In this document: piece after piece, positions 25,861-35,998 of the stretch | How positions within the stretch are numbered: the stretch's first letter is position 1 | How the letters are laid out: each line of letters opens with the position of its first letter | Origin: Butyrivibrio sp. XPD2006 | Lineage (GTDB): Bacteria > Bacillota > Clostridia > Lachnospirales > Lachnospiraceae | Reading direction: 5' to 3' | Assembly: GCF_000420865.1 (NCBI RefSeq) | Contig: NZ_ATVT01000003.1 | Coordinates: 186,001-250,000, forward strand | Length of the DNA: 64,000 nucleotides | The notes under the pieces: model-generated | Seen by the model: the letters and a program-made list of their open reading frames with translations, nothing else | Database searches by the model: none | Told to the model about the DNA's origin: nothing | Position numbers and translations under genes: made by a program

Positions 25861-26364
25861 ATGACTAACTGTAACGCGTGCGGAGTACCGCTTGCCGAGG
25901 AAGATGCTTTTTGCCCTAACTGCGGAGCAGCTACAGGTAAGCCCAAGATACAGGCTCCCAAAACGGTTATGGATATACAGCCGGACCCGACGATCAGTCA
26001 GTCGTCAGTGCCTGTGCAGCCGGTAATGCAGGGACAGACACTGCCTGTACAGCAGCCTGCGATTTTGCCACAGCAGCCAATGGACTGGCAGGCTCAGGCA
26101 GCCATGAAGGACAGGGCTCAGAATAAGAGCTATGCGACCGCCATCAAGGTCATGCTTGTTGTGGCCTGCATTGCAGGAGCAACCTATTATCTGATTCCGC
26201 TTCTGTGGTGTGTTCCGATGACCATTGTTGCCTGGAAGAAGCTCGACAGAGAAGAGCCTCTCGGAACAGCATTTAAGGTATGCACATGTATTTTTGTCAG
26301 CAGAATCGCCGGATTTCTCATGTTTATGATGAAAGATGAGAAGCCTCGCTATATTCAGTATTAA
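25861..26364 (+). CDS. Zinc-ribbon membrane protein
   Basis: 167 residues from ATG 25861 (GGAGG upstream); an earlier in-frame start at 25828 lacks an RBS. The N-terminal ~25 residues form a zinc ribbon (C-N-A-C ... C-P-N-C), followed by a Pro/Gln-rich linker of about 70 residues and two or three hydrophobic segments toward the C-terminus. Proteins of this layout are common and mostly uncharacterised in Firmicutes. It may share a transcript with the upstream HAD gene. Confidence 0.8.
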   Translation: MTNCNACGVPLAEEDAFCPNCGAATGKPKIQAPKTVMDIQPDPTISQSSVPVQPVMQGQTLPVQQPAILPQQPMDWQAQAAMKDRAQNKSYATAIKVMLVVACIAGATYYLIPLLWCVPMTIVAWKKLDREEPLGTAFKVCTCIFVSRIAGFLMFMMKDEKPRYIQY

Positions 26365-26376
26365 GGGAAAATAATC

Positions 26377-26405
26377 TGTACTTTTTTAGCTGTAATTGAT
26401 ATAAT
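26377..26405 (+). promoter_or_regulatory. Extended -10 promoter of the DUF6508-like gene
   Basis: A full extended -10, TGATATAAT (26397-26405), with a poor -35 (TGTACT, 26377-26382) at 17 bp. It lies 57 bases before the chosen start codon. Confidence 0.6.
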
Positions 26406-26461
26406 GATTTTTGATAAACCAACACAAAAGTGGCTGAAAGCCAGAAGGGATGCGGGATTCA

Positions 26462-26935
26462 ATGACCATGGAAAATGACGGAAGTGTCAATGAGAACAGC
26501 GTAGAAGACATTGTTTCAAGATACCGTCCTGAGCTTGACAAGTTAGTTCCATATTTGAATTGGCTTAAAGATAATGCAAGCAATGAAGTGGCTCAGAGCT
26601 ATAGCAATTCTGAACTCAAGTCTATGCCGTTTCCGATTTATGATTCTACATTGCTTTCTTTTGTTAAGGCAGCTCAGAATACGGCTCTTATCGATCGTAA
26701 CTATGTCTATGTATATTCCAGACATCGTATAAGTTCAGCCAAGGATGAGCTTACCATTATTCATGATGCGCAGATCACAGATATTGATGATCTTGCCGGC
26801 ATCCTGTCCAAATACATTCTTACAGGTATGACCAAGGGTACTGTGTGGGCTGAGGGAGTCCGCAACGGAGTTTTGTACAACGTGGTCAAGAAAATGGACG
26901 AACTCGTTAAATTTTGGGCTGTGAAAACTTGCTGA
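26462..26935 (+). CDS. DUF6508-like hypothetical protein
   Basis: 157 residues from ATG 26462; AAGGGA lies 11 bases before it, while the earlier ATG 26450 touches that RBS. The M-P-F-P-I-Y-D block followed by a helical C-terminus (DLAGILSKYILTGMTKGTVW and VRNGVLYNVVKKMDEL) resembles what I recall of the DUF6508 family, whose function is unknown. Soluble, no signal. It has its own promoter. Family call is from memory and moderate. Confidence 0.6.
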   Translation: MTMENDGSVNENSVEDIVSRYRPELDKLVPYLNWLKDNASNEVAQSYSNSELKSMPFPIYDSTLLSFVKAAQNTALIDRNYVYVYSRHRISSAKDELTIIHDAQITDIDDLAGILSKYILTGMTKGTVWAEGVRNGVLYNVVKKMDELVKFWAVKTC

Positions 26936-27025
26936 GGTTTTGTCGAAGCTAGTTTGAACGTGTCCTGGTGAGCGCAGCGAGGCAGAACTTCCTTGTGATA
27001 AAGTGAAAAGGTTTTTGGAGGAGAA

Positions 27026-27622
27026 ATGGGAGAGAAGTCAGTCCAGAAGAAAAAGTACATTCTTGAAAAGGCCAGAGCAGTCTTTTCCGAAAAAGGTTTC
27101 AAGAATGTTACCATGAAGGATGTTGTAGACGCCTGTGCAATCAGTCGTGGGGGTCTTTATCTCTATTTCTCAAGTACAGAAGAAATCTTTCTTGCAGTTC
27201 TTGCAGACGATTCCTCTGAGGATGATGAAGAAGCAGTTGTTGCAGCGCTTTCAGGTGATGCATCCGCCGGCGATATGCTGGCTCTTTTCCTCAAGGAACA
27301 GAAAAAAGAAATCCTTAGAAAAAAGAACAATCTCACAGTTGCCACTTATGAGTTTTTCTCTCTTCATAAGGCAGCTGCCAAAGACAATCCTCTTAAAAAC
27401 CAGTTTGATACAGCTGTAAGGATTGTTGAGAAGCTTATAGAAAATGGCGTTGATAGCGGTGAATTCTATTGCGAGAACCCTGTAGGTTGTGCTCGCAATC
27501 TTATGTACGTGGTGGAAGGCCTCAAAATTGCTTCCAAGACCATCGGCGTTACAGAAGAAGCCATTGACAGAGAGCTGATGTATGTATTAGAGGGGTTAGT
27601 GCCCGATGAATTAAATAATTAA
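27026..27622 (+). CDS. TetR-family transcriptional regulator
   Basis: 198 residues, RBS GGAGG. N-terminal helix-turn-helix (ILEKARAVFSEKGFKNVTMKDVVDACAISRGGLYLYFSSTEEIF spans ~10-55) and a C-terminal ligand-binding region with an unusually acidic segment near residues 68-76 (SSEDDEEAV). A terminator follows, so it is at the end of its transcript and separate from purL. No operator or target is evident. The ~90 bases upstream (26936-27025) hold nothing I recognise. Confidence 0.9.
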   Translation: MGEKSVQKKKYILEKARAVFSEKGFKNVTMKDVVDACAISRGGLYLYFSSTEEIFLAVLADDSSEDDEEAVVAALSGDASAGDMLALFLKEQKKEILRKKNNLTVATYEFFSLHKAAAKDNPLKNQFDTAVRIVEKLIENGVDSGEFYCENPVGCARNLMYVVEGLKIASKTIGVTEEAIDRELMYVLEGLVPDELNN

Positions 27623-27629
27623 TTAGTTT

Positions 27630-27665
27630 AAAAAGTGCTTAGTTAATTCTAAAGCACTTTTTTAA
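27630..27665 (+). terminator. Terminator between the TetR gene and purL
   Basis: AAAAAGTGCTT (27630-27640) pairs exactly with AAGCACTTTTT (27652-27662), 11-base loop, with the T-run forming part of the stem and continuing. Confidence 0.82.
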
Positions 27666-27695
27666 TAAATAAGTTGTTAGGAAAGAGGAGATTTT

Positions 27696-30600
27696 ATGAG
27701 CGCAGTAAGACGAATTTATGTGGAAAAGAAAGCCCCTTTCGCCGGCAAGGCAAAGGAACTTAAGTCTGAGATCAAAGGCTACCTGGGGATAAGGAGTGTT
27801 GAACAGGTAAGAATCTTTATCAGATATGACGTAGAGAACATATCCGATGAAGTATTTGAAAAGGCTTGCAGAACCGTATTTTCAGAGCCACCTGTAGATA
27901 TCCTTTACAGAGAGGAAATTGAGATTCCGGAAAATGCAAGGGTGTTCAGCATTGAGGCTCTTCCGGGACAGTTCGATCAGAGGGCAGATTCCGCAGAACA
28001 GTGCGTGCGCTTTATCAAAGGCGATGAGAAGCCTGTTATAAAGACAGCTGTAACATACATGCTGATCGGTAATGTATCTGACGAAGAACTGAAGAAGATT
28101 CAGGACTACACCATGAACCCGGTTGATTCCAGAATTGCAGCAGATACTAAGCCTGAAACTCTTGTTGAGAATTACGATGAGCCCGAGGATGTTAAGATCC
28201 TCGATGGCTTTAAGGACATGCCGGAAAAAGACCTTGAGGAGCTCTATAAGTCTCTTGGTCTTGCCATGACCTTCAATGACTTTAAGTGGATACAGCAGTA
28301 CTTCGTATCTGACGAGCACAGGGATCCAACAATGACAGAGATCAGGGTTCTTGATACATACTGGTCAGACCACTGCCGTCATACAACTTTCGGAACAGAA
28401 CTTGTAAATGTAGAGTTCGGCGACGGCTTCTACAAAGAGCCCATCGAGGGTGCTTACAAGGACTATCTTGCAGCAAGAGATCAGCTCTACAAGACCGATG
28501 ACAAGAAGAAAGAGAAATTCATCTCCCTTATGGATATTGCGCTCATGGGAATGAAGAAGCTCAAGGCTGACGGCAAGCTTACAGATATGGAAGTATCTGA
28601 GGAGAACAATGCCTGCACAGTTGTTGTTCCTGTTGAGGTTGATTACGGTCAGGGACCAAAGACCGAGAACTGGCTGGTATTCTTCAAGAATGAGACTCAC
28701 AACCATCCTACTGAGATCGAGCCTTTCGGTGGTGCTGCCACATGCCTTGGCGGTGCTATCAGAGATCCGCTTTCAGGAAGAGGCTATGTATATCAGGCTA
28801 TGCGTGTAACAGGTGCTGCAGATCCTACAGTTCCCGTTGCTGAGACCATGAAGGGCAAGCTCTCACAGAAAAAGCTTGTCAGAGGTGCTGCTTCAGGCTA
28901 CTCATCCTACGGTAACCAGATCGGACTTGCAACAGGCTATGTCAAAGAGGTTTATCATCCCGGATACGTTGCAAAGCGTATGGAGATCGGTGCTGTAATG
29001 GGCGCTGCTCCTCAGGAGCATGTTATCAGAGAGAGCGCAGATCCCGGAGATATCATCATTCTCCTCGGCGGACGCACAGGAAGAGACGGCTGCGGCGGAG
29101 CTACAGGTTCATCCAAGGCTCATGACTCCAAGTCACTTACCAGCTGCGGGGCTGAGGTTCAGAAGGGGAATGCTCCTACAGAGAGAAAGCTTCAGAGACT
29201 CTTCAGACGTCCTGAAGTAAGTGAGCTTATCAAGAAGTGTAACGACTTTGGTGCCGGCGGAGTTTCTGTTGCCATCGGTGAGCTTGCACCCGGACTTGAT
29301 ATCAATCTTGACCTTGTGCCCAAGAAGTATGCAGGTCTTGACGGAACAGAGCTCGCTATTTCAGAGTCACAGGAGAGAATGGCAGTAGTTGTTGCCAAGA
29401 AAGATACAGAGCAGTTCCTTGCCTATGCTGCAGAGGAGAACCTCGAGGCGGTAGAAGTTGCGGTTGTTACCGAGGAGCCAAGACTTGTCCTTAACTGGAG
29501 AGGCAAGAAGATTGTTGATATAAAGAGAGAGTTCCTTGATACCAACGGAGCTCATCAGGAAACAAAAGTTAAAGTAGAGATTCCTTCCAAGGATGACAAC
29601 TACTTTGAGACCATCGCCAGCGAGGGCGCAAAAGAGGCACTTGAAGAAGGCGATGTTAAGAAGGCATGGCTCTCTGAGATGAAGGACCTCAACGTATGTT
29701 CACAGAAAGGTCTTGTTGAGATGTTTGACTCATCAATCGGTGCCGGCTCGGTTCTTATGCCTTACGGCGGTAAGTACCAGCTCACCGAGACCCAGACCAT
29801 GATCGCTAAACTCCCTGTTCTTGCAGGTAAGACAGATACAGTAACCATGATGAGCTACGGCTTTGATCCATACCTTTCAAGCTGGAGCCCATATCACGGC
29901 GCAGCATTTGCTGTTACAGAGTCTGTTGCAAGGATTGTTGCAAGCGGTGGTGATTACAGGAACCTTCACTTCACATTCCAGGAATACTTCAAGAGAATGA
30001 CTGAGGATCCGACAAGATGGAGTCAGCCTTTCACAGCACTTCTCGGTGCTTTTGAGGCTCAGCTGAAGTTCGGTATCGCATCCATCGGTGGTAAGGATTC
30101 AATGTCCGGTTCCTTTAACGAGATAAACGTTCCGCCTACATTGGTTTCTTTTGCTGTAGACGTTGCAAGACTTAAGGACGTCATCACACCTGAGCTTAAA
30201 AAGAGCGGTAATAAGCTTGTTCAGTTCGTTCTTCCTAAGGACAGCTTTGACCTTCCCGATTACGACAAGGTTTGCGCACTCTTTGGTCAGGTAAAAGAGC
30301 TTATGGCAGCAGGCAAGATTGTTTCAGCCTACGCTGAGGATGCTTACGGTATCGCAGCAGCAGTAAGTAAGATGGCCTTCGGTAACGGTCTTGGAGTTAA
30401 GATAGCAGACGGCATTTCTGCAAAAGAGCTTTTTGCTAACGATATGGGTAACATCATTGCCGAAGTTCCTGCAGAGTTTGCAGCTGATGCCCTTGCAGTA
30501 AGCGGAGCAAGGCAGATTGGTGAAGTAACAGATAATGCTAAGTTTGAGGCATGCGGAGCTGTTATCGAGCTCTCAGAAGCTCTTTCAAACTGGAAAGAGA

Positions 30601-31505
30601 AGCTTGAGAAGGTATTTCCTTCAACGGTTTCAGATGATAAGAGCGAAGTTAAGTCTGATCTCTTTAAGGCAGAGAGCATCTACGTATGCAAGAACAAGGT
30701 TGCAAAGCCTACAGTATTCATCCCTGTATTCCCGGGAAGCAACTGTGAGTACGATTCTGCAGAAGCCTTCAGAAGAGCAGGAGCCGAGACAAACGTTAAG
30801 ATCTTCAGAAACAGGGATGCACAGGACATCAGAGAGTCAGTTGCAGAGTTTAAGAACGCTATAAACAACGCTCAGATCATCATGTTCCCGGGCGGATTCT
30901 CGGCAGGTGATGAGCCTGACGGAAGTGCCAAGTTCTTTGCGACAGCCTTCCAGAATGAGGAGATCAAGGCAGCAGTAGAAGATCTTCTTGATAACAGGGA
31001 TGGACTTGCACTTGGTATCTGCAACGGATTCCAGGCTATGATCAAGCTCGGTCTCGTACCTTACGGACATGTAACAGGACAGACTGAGAATTCACCTACA
31101 CTTACATTCAATACCATCGGAAGACACATCTCCAAGATGGCATACATAAAAGTAGTTTCCAACAATTCACCATGGCTCACAGGAGCAGAGCTCGGCGGAG
31201 TTTACACAAACCCTGCATCCCACGGTGAAGGAAGATTTGTTGCACCTGACGATGTCCTTAAGGATCTCTTTGCCAAGGGACAGATCGCAACCCAGTACTG
31301 CGACCTCGACGGCAACGTAACCATGGACGACGAGTGGAACATCAACGGTTCCTACATGGCTGTTGAGGGAATCCTCTCTCCGGATGGAAGATGTCTTGGT
31401 AAGATGGCTCACTCAGAGCGTCACGGAGATGGTGTGGCTATAAATATCTTCGGTGAGCAGGATCTTAAGATATTCGAATCAGGCGTTAAGTATTTTTGTG
31501 ATTAA
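27696..31505 (+). CDS. purL: Phosphoribosylformylglycinamidine synthase, single-chain
   Basis: 1,269 residues; RBS AGAGGAG before ATG 27696. It converts FGAR, glutamine and ATP to FGAM in purine synthesis. It is the long single-chain form: an N-terminal PurS-like part, the two AIRS-type ATP domains (THNHPTEIEPFGGAATCLGGAIRD and similar blocks), and a C-terminal glutamine amidotransferase with the catalytic Cys1109 in L-G-I-C-N-G-F-Q and the S-H-G-E-G-R-F motif. Many Bacilli instead have separate purS, purL and purQ. It is directly followed by carA, linking purine and pyrimidine/arginine precursor synthesis in one stretch, with a striking hairpin between them. Confidence 0.96.
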   Translation: MSAVRRIYVEKKAPFAGKAKELKSEIKGYLGIRSVEQVRIFIRYDVENISDEVFEKACRTVFSEPPVDILYREEIEIPENARVFSIEALPGQFDQRADSAEQCVRFIKGDEKPVIKTAVTYMLIGNVSDEELKKIQDYTMNPVDSRIAADTKPETLVENYDEPEDVKILDGFKDMPEKDLEELYKSLGLAMTFNDFKWIQQYFVSDEHRDPTMTEIRVLDTYWSDHCRHTTFGTELVNVEFGDGFYKEPIEGAYKDYLAARDQLYKTDDKKKEKFISLMDIALMGMKKLKADGKLTDMEVSEENNACTVVVPVEVDYGQGPKTENWLVFFKNETHNHPTEIEPFGGAATCLGGAIRDPLSGRGYVYQAMRVTGAADPTVPVAETMKGKLSQKKLVRGAASGYSSYGNQIGLATGYVKEVYHPGYVAKRMEIGAVMGAAPQEHVIRESADPGDIIILLGGRTGRDGCGGATGSSKAHDSKSLTSCGAEVQKGNAPTERKLQRLFRRPEVSELIKKCNDFGAGGVSVAIGELAPGLDINLDLVPKKYAGLDGTELAISESQERMAVVVAKKDTEQFLAYAAEENLEAVEVAVVTEEPRLVLNWRGKKIVDIKREFLDTNGAHQETKVKVEIPSKDDNYFETIASEGAKEALEEGDVKKAWLSEMKDLNVCSQKGLVEMFDSSIGAGSVLMPYGGKYQLTETQTMIAKLPVLAGKTDTVTMMSYGFDPYLSSWSPYHGAAFAVTESVARIVASGGDYRNLHFTFQEYFKRMTEDPTRWSQPFTALLGAFEAQLKFGIASIGGKDSMSGSFNEINVPPTLVSFAVDVARLKDVITPELKKSGNKLVQFVLPKDSFDLPDYDKVCALFGQVKELMAAGKIVSAYAEDAYGIAAAVSKMAFGNGLGVKIADGISAKELFANDMGNIIAEVPAEFAADALAVSGARQIGEVTDNAKFEACGAVIELSEALSNWKEKLEKVFPSTVSDDKSEVKSDLFKAESIYVCKNKVAKPTVFIPVFPGSNCEYDSAEAFRRAGAETNVKIFRNRDAQDIRESVAEFKNAINNAQIIMFPGGFSAGDEPDGSAKFFATAFQNEEIKAAVEDLLDNRDGLALGICNGFQAMIKLGLVPYGHVTGQTENSPTLTFNTIGRHISKMAYIKVVSNNSPWLTGAELGGVYTNPASHGEGRFVAPDDVLKDLFAKGQIATQYCDLDGNVTMDDEWNINGSYMAVEGILSPDGRCLGKMAHSERHGDGVAINIFGEQDLKIFESGVKYFCD

Positions 31506-31509
31506 GGGA

Positions 31510-31560
31510 TTCAAAGTCACAGGAAGTTCATGCTTGCATGAATCTTCATGTGACCTTGAA
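31510..31560 (+). other. Long imperfect hairpin between purL and carA
   Basis: Bases 31510-31531 pair with 31538-31560 in about 21 base pairs with two single mismatches (15/55 and 22/48 in the last two digits) and one bulged T. No T-tract follows, so this is not a standard terminator. It starts five bases after the purL stop. Confidence 0.7.
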
Positions 31561-31589
31561 GACTTATTAGATGTTTTTGGAGGTTTTTG

Positions 31590-32708
31590 ATGAAGGCGTT
31601 TTTGATACTTGAAGACGGAACGGTTTTTGAAGGGAAGCATATCGGAGCTGATAAGGATGTTGTCAGTGAGATAGTTTTTAATACTTCAATGACCGGGTAT
31701 ACGGAAGTGTTTACCGATCCGTCTTATGCGGGACAGGCAGTTTGTATGACCTATCCGCTTATTGGAAATTACGGCGTATGCCTGGATGATATGGAGTCTG
31801 AGAAGATTTGGCCGGATGCTGTTATAGTCAGGGAGATGGCAAGGGTTCCTTCAAACTTTAGGTGTGACATGAGCCTTCAGGAGTTTTTGGAGAAGTATGA
31901 GACTCCCGGAATTGAAGGTATAGATACAAGGAAACTGGTAAGGATTCTCAGGGAAAAGGGTACCATGAACGGGTATATCACTACCAATGAGAGCATTACT
32001 TACGAGAGCATTAAGGATAAGCTTCATGCTTATACAACAGGGGATGTAGTTTCTAAGGTTTCATGCAAAGAGAAGGTGAAGCTCACAGCACCTAACCCAA
32101 GAGGCGAGAAGATCCCTAAGATTGCTAAAGAGCAGAACGGCAAAGGCCTTAAGGTTGCCCTTCTTGATGTGGGCGCCAAGAGGAATATTTCTGATGCGCT
32201 TCTTGCAAGAGGATGTGAGGTGACAATTTATCCTTACAACACCACAGCCGAGGAGATCCTTGCAGATAAGCCCGACGGAATCATGCTTTCAAACGGCCCC
32301 GGAGATCCAAAGGAGTGCACAGGAGTAATTGAGCAGATCAAGAAGCTTTATAACTCGGATGTTCCGATCTTTGCCATCTGTCTTGGACACCAGCTCATGG
32401 CCCTGGCAACAGGAAGCGATACCTACAAGCTGCATTACGGTCACAGAGGCGGCAATCATCCGGTAAAAGACCTTGCAACAGGCCGTGTTTATATATCATC
32501 ACAGAACCACGGATATGTTGTGGATACGGATAAGCTGGACAAAACAGTTGCAGAACCTGCCTTTATGAATGTCAACGACGGCACCAATGAGGGACTTAAG
32601 TATGTGGGCAAGAACATATTCACGGTTCAGTTCCACCCGGAAGCATGCCCCGGACCTCAGGATACCGGTTATCTGTTTGATCGTTTTATCAGTATGATGC
32701 GCGCTTAA
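31590..32708 (+). CDS. carA: Carbamoyl-phosphate synthase small subunit
   Basis: 372 residues from ATG 31590, with GGAGG at 31579-31583; the TTG at 31587 is not needed. It is the glutamine amidotransferase subunit that feeds ammonia to CarB. The N-terminal half has the CPSase small-chain pattern (FNTSMTGYTEVFTDPSY, GIDTRKLVR); the C-terminal half has the class I amidotransferase triad region: Cys in F-A-I-C-L-G-H-Q and the HPE motif in Q-F-H-P-E-A. carB follows after 26 bases. Confidence 0.97.
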   Translation: MKAFLILEDGTVFEGKHIGADKDVVSEIVFNTSMTGYTEVFTDPSYAGQAVCMTYPLIGNYGVCLDDMESEKIWPDAVIVREMARVPSNFRCDMSLQEFLEKYETPGIEGIDTRKLVRILREKGTMNGYITTNESITYESIKDKLHAYTTGDVVSKVSCKEKVKLTAPNPRGEKIPKIAKEQNGKGLKVALLDVGAKRNISDALLARGCEVTIYPYNTTAEEILADKPDGIMLSNGPGDPKECTGVIEQIKKLYNSDVPIFAICLGHQLMALATGSDTYKLHYGHRGGNHPVKDLATGRVYISSQNHGYVVDTDKLDKTVAEPAFMNVNDGTNEGLKYVGKNIFTVQFHPEACPGPQDTGYLFDRFISMMRA

Positions 32709-32734
32709 GCTTTAGTAGGAAGGAATTTGTAGTT

Positions 32735-35700
32735 ATGCCAAAGAATAAAGATGTAAAAAAGGTTCTCGTAATCGGTTCGGGACCCATTGTAATAGGACAG
32801 GCTGCGGAGTTTGACTACGCCGGAACACAGGCCTGCAGATCACTGAAGGAAGAGGGAGTTGAAGTTGTACTCGTAAACTCAAACCCCGCTACCATCATGA
32901 CAGATAAGGACATCGCTGATGAGGTATACATCGAGCCTCTTACAGTCAAGGTCCTTGAGCAGATAATTGAAAAAGAAAAACCTGACTCAATTCTTCCGAC
33001 CCTCGGAGGCCAGGCAGGACTTAACCTTGGTATGGAGCTTGATGAGTCGGGCTTTTTAAAGAGCCACAATGTAAAACTTCTTGGAACTACTGCTGAGACC
33101 ATCAGAAAAGCTGAGGACAGACAGGAATTCAAGGATACCATGGAAAAGATCGGAGAGCCCTGCGCAGCATCAACCGTTGTTCACAACGTTGAGGACGGCG
33201 TTGCCTTTGCAAAACAGATCGGTTATCCGGTAGTTCTTCGTCCCGCCTTTACACTTGGAGGATCCGGCGGCGGTATCGCTCATAACCAGGCAGAGTGCGA
33301 AGAGATATTAAAGAACGGACTCAGACTCTCAAGAGCCAATGAGGTTCTTGTTGAGCGCTGCATCGCAGGCTGGAAGGAAATCGAGTACGAGGTAATGCGT
33401 GACGGAGCAGGGAACTGCATCACCGTCTGCAACATGGAAAATATCGATCCTGTCGGCGTTCATACCGGCGACTCAATAGTTGTTGCTCCATCACAGACCC
33501 TTACTGACAAGGAATACCAGATGCTCAGAAGTTCAGCTCTTAACATTATCAATGAGCTGGGGATCACCGGAGGCTGCAACGTACAGTTTGCTCTTCATCC
33601 CACAAGCTTTGAGTACTGTGTAATTGAGGTTAACCCAAGGGTAAGCCGTTCATCCGCTCTTGCAAGTAAGGCAACGGGATATCCGATTGCCAAGGTTGCT
33701 GCCAAGATCGCTCTTGGATACACTCTGGATGAGATTAAAAACGCAATTACAGGTAAGACCTATGCAAGCTTTGAGCCTGCTCTTGACTATTGCGTAGTCA
33801 AGTTCCCGCGTCTTCCTTTCGATAAATTCATAACCGCCAAGAGGACCCTCACTACACAGATGAAGGCAACCGGTGAGGTTATGAGTATATGTACTAACTT
33901 TGAAGGTGCAATGATGAAGGCTATCCGTTCTCTTGAACAGCATGTGGACTGCCTTACAAGTTATGATTTCTCAGACCTTGACGACGATGATCTGAGGGAG
34001 CGCCTTAAAGTGGTTGACGATCAGAGAATATGGGTTATAGCAGAGGCACTTCGTCGCGGCTTCAGTCATGATGAGATCCATGAGATCACCATGATCGACC
34101 TCTGGTTTATAGACAAGCTCCATACACTGGTCAAGATGGAACTTCGTCTGCTTCGTGCAGGAGAGAGGAACACAGCAGGAAAGACCGGCACTCTCGAAGA
34201 TGCCAAGAAGGCCATAAGTTATGACCTTCTTCTTGAGGCAAAGCGCCTTGAGTATCCCGACAGCGTAATTTCCCGCTTCACAAGATTTGATGTTTCAGTG
34301 TTAAAAGAGCTGAGGGATTTCTATAATATTAAGGCTTCCTACAAGCTTGTTGATACCTGTGCTGCTGAGTTTGCTGCCCAGACACCTTACTATTACTCGG
34401 TTTACAACGGACCCGATTCGGAGGATGAAGCCCGCTTAAAGGAATCGGACAAGAAGAAAATCCTTGTCCTTGGTTCAGGCCCTATCAGGATCGGCCAGGG
34501 TATTGAGTTTGACTATTGCTCTGTTCATGCAACCTGGGCATTTAAGAAGGCCGGCTACGAGACCATCATTATCAACAACAACCCTGAGACTGTAAGTACT
34601 GACTTTGATATTGCAGACAAGCTCTACTTTGAGCCTCTTACACCGGAGGATGTTGAGAATATCGTCAGGCTTGAAAAGCCTGACGGAGCTGTAGTTCAGT
34701 TTGGTGGTCAGACTGCGATCAAGCTCACTCAGGACCTCATGAAAATGGGTGTAAAGATCTACGGAACCGATGCTGCGGACGTTGATGCTGCAGAGGACAG
34801 AGAGATATTTGACCGCATCCTTGAAGAGACGCAGATCAAGCGTGCTGCGGGAGCTACAGTGTACACAGCTGAGGAGGCAAAAGAGGTTGCTAACCGCCTC
34901 GGCTATCCTGTACTGGTGCGTCCTTCCTACGTTCTTGGCGGACAGGGCATGCAGATAGCTCTTTCCGATCAGGAAATCGAGGAGTTCATGGGCATCATCA
35001 ACAGATATGCTCAGGATCATCCAATCCTCGTAGATAAGTATCTTCAGGGTATTGAGACAGAGGTAGATGCTGTGTGTGACGGCGAGGATATCGTCATCCC
35101 CGGTATCATGGAACATATCGAGCGGAGCGGAATCCACTCCGGCGATTCAATCTCGGTTTACCCCGCACAGTCTCTTTCACAGAAGGTAAAAGACACTATC
35201 GCAGAATACACAAGAAGACTTGCAAAGGCACTTCATGTAATAGGCCTTATCAACATCCAGTTCATTGCTGTCGGAGATGAGGTATACATCATTGAAGCTA
35301 ACCCCAGGTCTTCACGTACCGTTCCTTACATCAGTAAGGTTACAGGTATTCCGATCGTTGATCTTGCAACACAGGTTATGCTCGGCAAGAAATTAAAAGA
35401 CCTTGGCTATGAGCCCGGACTTCAGAAGGAAGCTGAGCATATCGCCATCAAGATGCCTGTATTCTCATTTGAGAAGATCAGAGGTGCTGAGATCAGTCTC
35501 GGACCTGAGATGAAGAGTACCGGTGAGTGTCTCGGAATCAGTAAGAGTTTCAATGAAGCTCTCTACAAGGCTTTCCTTGGCGCAGGAGTAAATCTTCCGA
35601 AGCACAAGCAGATGATCATCACCGTCAAAGATTCCGACAAGGGTGAAGTCATCGAGATCGCAAGGCGTTATGAGAAGCTGGGATACATCATTTACGCCAC

Positions 35701-35998
35701 AAGATCAACTGCCGAGACGCTCAACGAGAACGGCGTAAAGGCAAGAAAGATAAATCGTATCAACCAGGAATCTCCTACAGTCATCGACCTTATCCTCGGT
35801 CACAAGATCGATCTTGTAATCGATACTCCTACTCAGGGAAGAGATAAGACAAGAGACGGATTCCTCATCAGAAGAACAGCAATCGAGACCGGTGTAAATG
35901 TTATAACTGCACTGGATACCGCCAGAGCTCTGGTAACAAGCCTTGAGTGCTCGGCCAATGAGGAGAGCCTTGAGCTTATAGATATTGCTAAGGTGTGA
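32735..35998 (+). CDS. carB: Carbamoyl-phosphate synthase large subunit
   Basis: 1,087 residues, near the usual ~1,070. Two homologous ATP-grasp halves are visible (GSGPIVIGQAAEFDYAG and GSGPIRIGQGIEFDYCS begin them), and the C-terminal ~150 residues are the allosteric MGS-like domain. It makes carbamoyl phosphate from bicarbonate, ATP and ammonia for pyrimidine and arginine synthesis. A frame beginning at the stop (TGATG) continues into an acyltransferase gene. No pyr attenuator or T-box is seen upstream of carA, although the hairpin at 31510 is of unknown role. Confidence 0.97.
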   Translation: MPKNKDVKKVLVIGSGPIVIGQAAEFDYAGTQACRSLKEEGVEVVLVNSNPATIMTDKDIADEVYIEPLTVKVLEQIIEKEKPDSILPTLGGQAGLNLGMELDESGFLKSHNVKLLGTTAETIRKAEDRQEFKDTMEKIGEPCAASTVVHNVEDGVAFAKQIGYPVVLRPAFTLGGSGGGIAHNQAECEEILKNGLRLSRANEVLVERCIAGWKEIEYEVMRDGAGNCITVCNMENIDPVGVHTGDSIVVAPSQTLTDKEYQMLRSSALNIINELGITGGCNVQFALHPTSFEYCVIEVNPRVSRSSALASKATGYPIAKVAAKIALGYTLDEIKNAITGKTYASFEPALDYCVVKFPRLPFDKFITAKRTLTTQMKATGEVMSICTNFEGAMMKAIRSLEQHVDCLTSYDFSDLDDDDLRERLKVVDDQRIWVIAEALRRGFSHDEIHEITMIDLWFIDKLHTLVKMELRLLRAGERNTAGKTGTLEDAKKAISYDLLLEAKRLEYPDSVISRFTRFDVSVLKELRDFYNIKASYKLVDTCAAEFAAQTPYYYSVYNGPDSEDEARLKESDKKKILVLGSGPIRIGQGIEFDYCSVHATWAFKKAGYETIIINNNPETVSTDFDIADKLYFEPLTPEDVENIVRLEKPDGAVVQFGGQTAIKLTQDLMKMGVKIYGTDAADVDAAEDREIFDRILEETQIKRAAGATVYTAEEAKEVANRLGYPVLVRPSYVLGGQGMQIALSDQEIEEFMGIINRYAQDHPILVDKYLQGIETEVDAVCDGEDIVIPGIMEHIERSGIHSGDSISVYPAQSLSQKVKDTIAEYTRRLAKALHVIGLINIQFIAVGDEVYIIEANPRSSRTVPYISKVTGIPIVDLATQVMLGKKLKDLGYEPGLQKEAEHIAIKMPVFSFEKIRGAEISLGPEMKSTGECLGISKSFNEALYKAFLGAGVNLPKHKQMIITVKDSDKGEVIEIARRYEKLGYIIYATRSTAETLNENGVKARKINRINQESPTVIDLILGHKIDLVIDTPTQGRDKTRDGFLIRRTAIETGVNVITALDTARALVTSLECSANEESLELIDIAKV

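Noticed and set aside
31506-31589. PyrR-type attenuator before carA
   Set aside because: The hairpin lacks a T-tract and no antiterminator or PyrR-binding loop consensus is visible.
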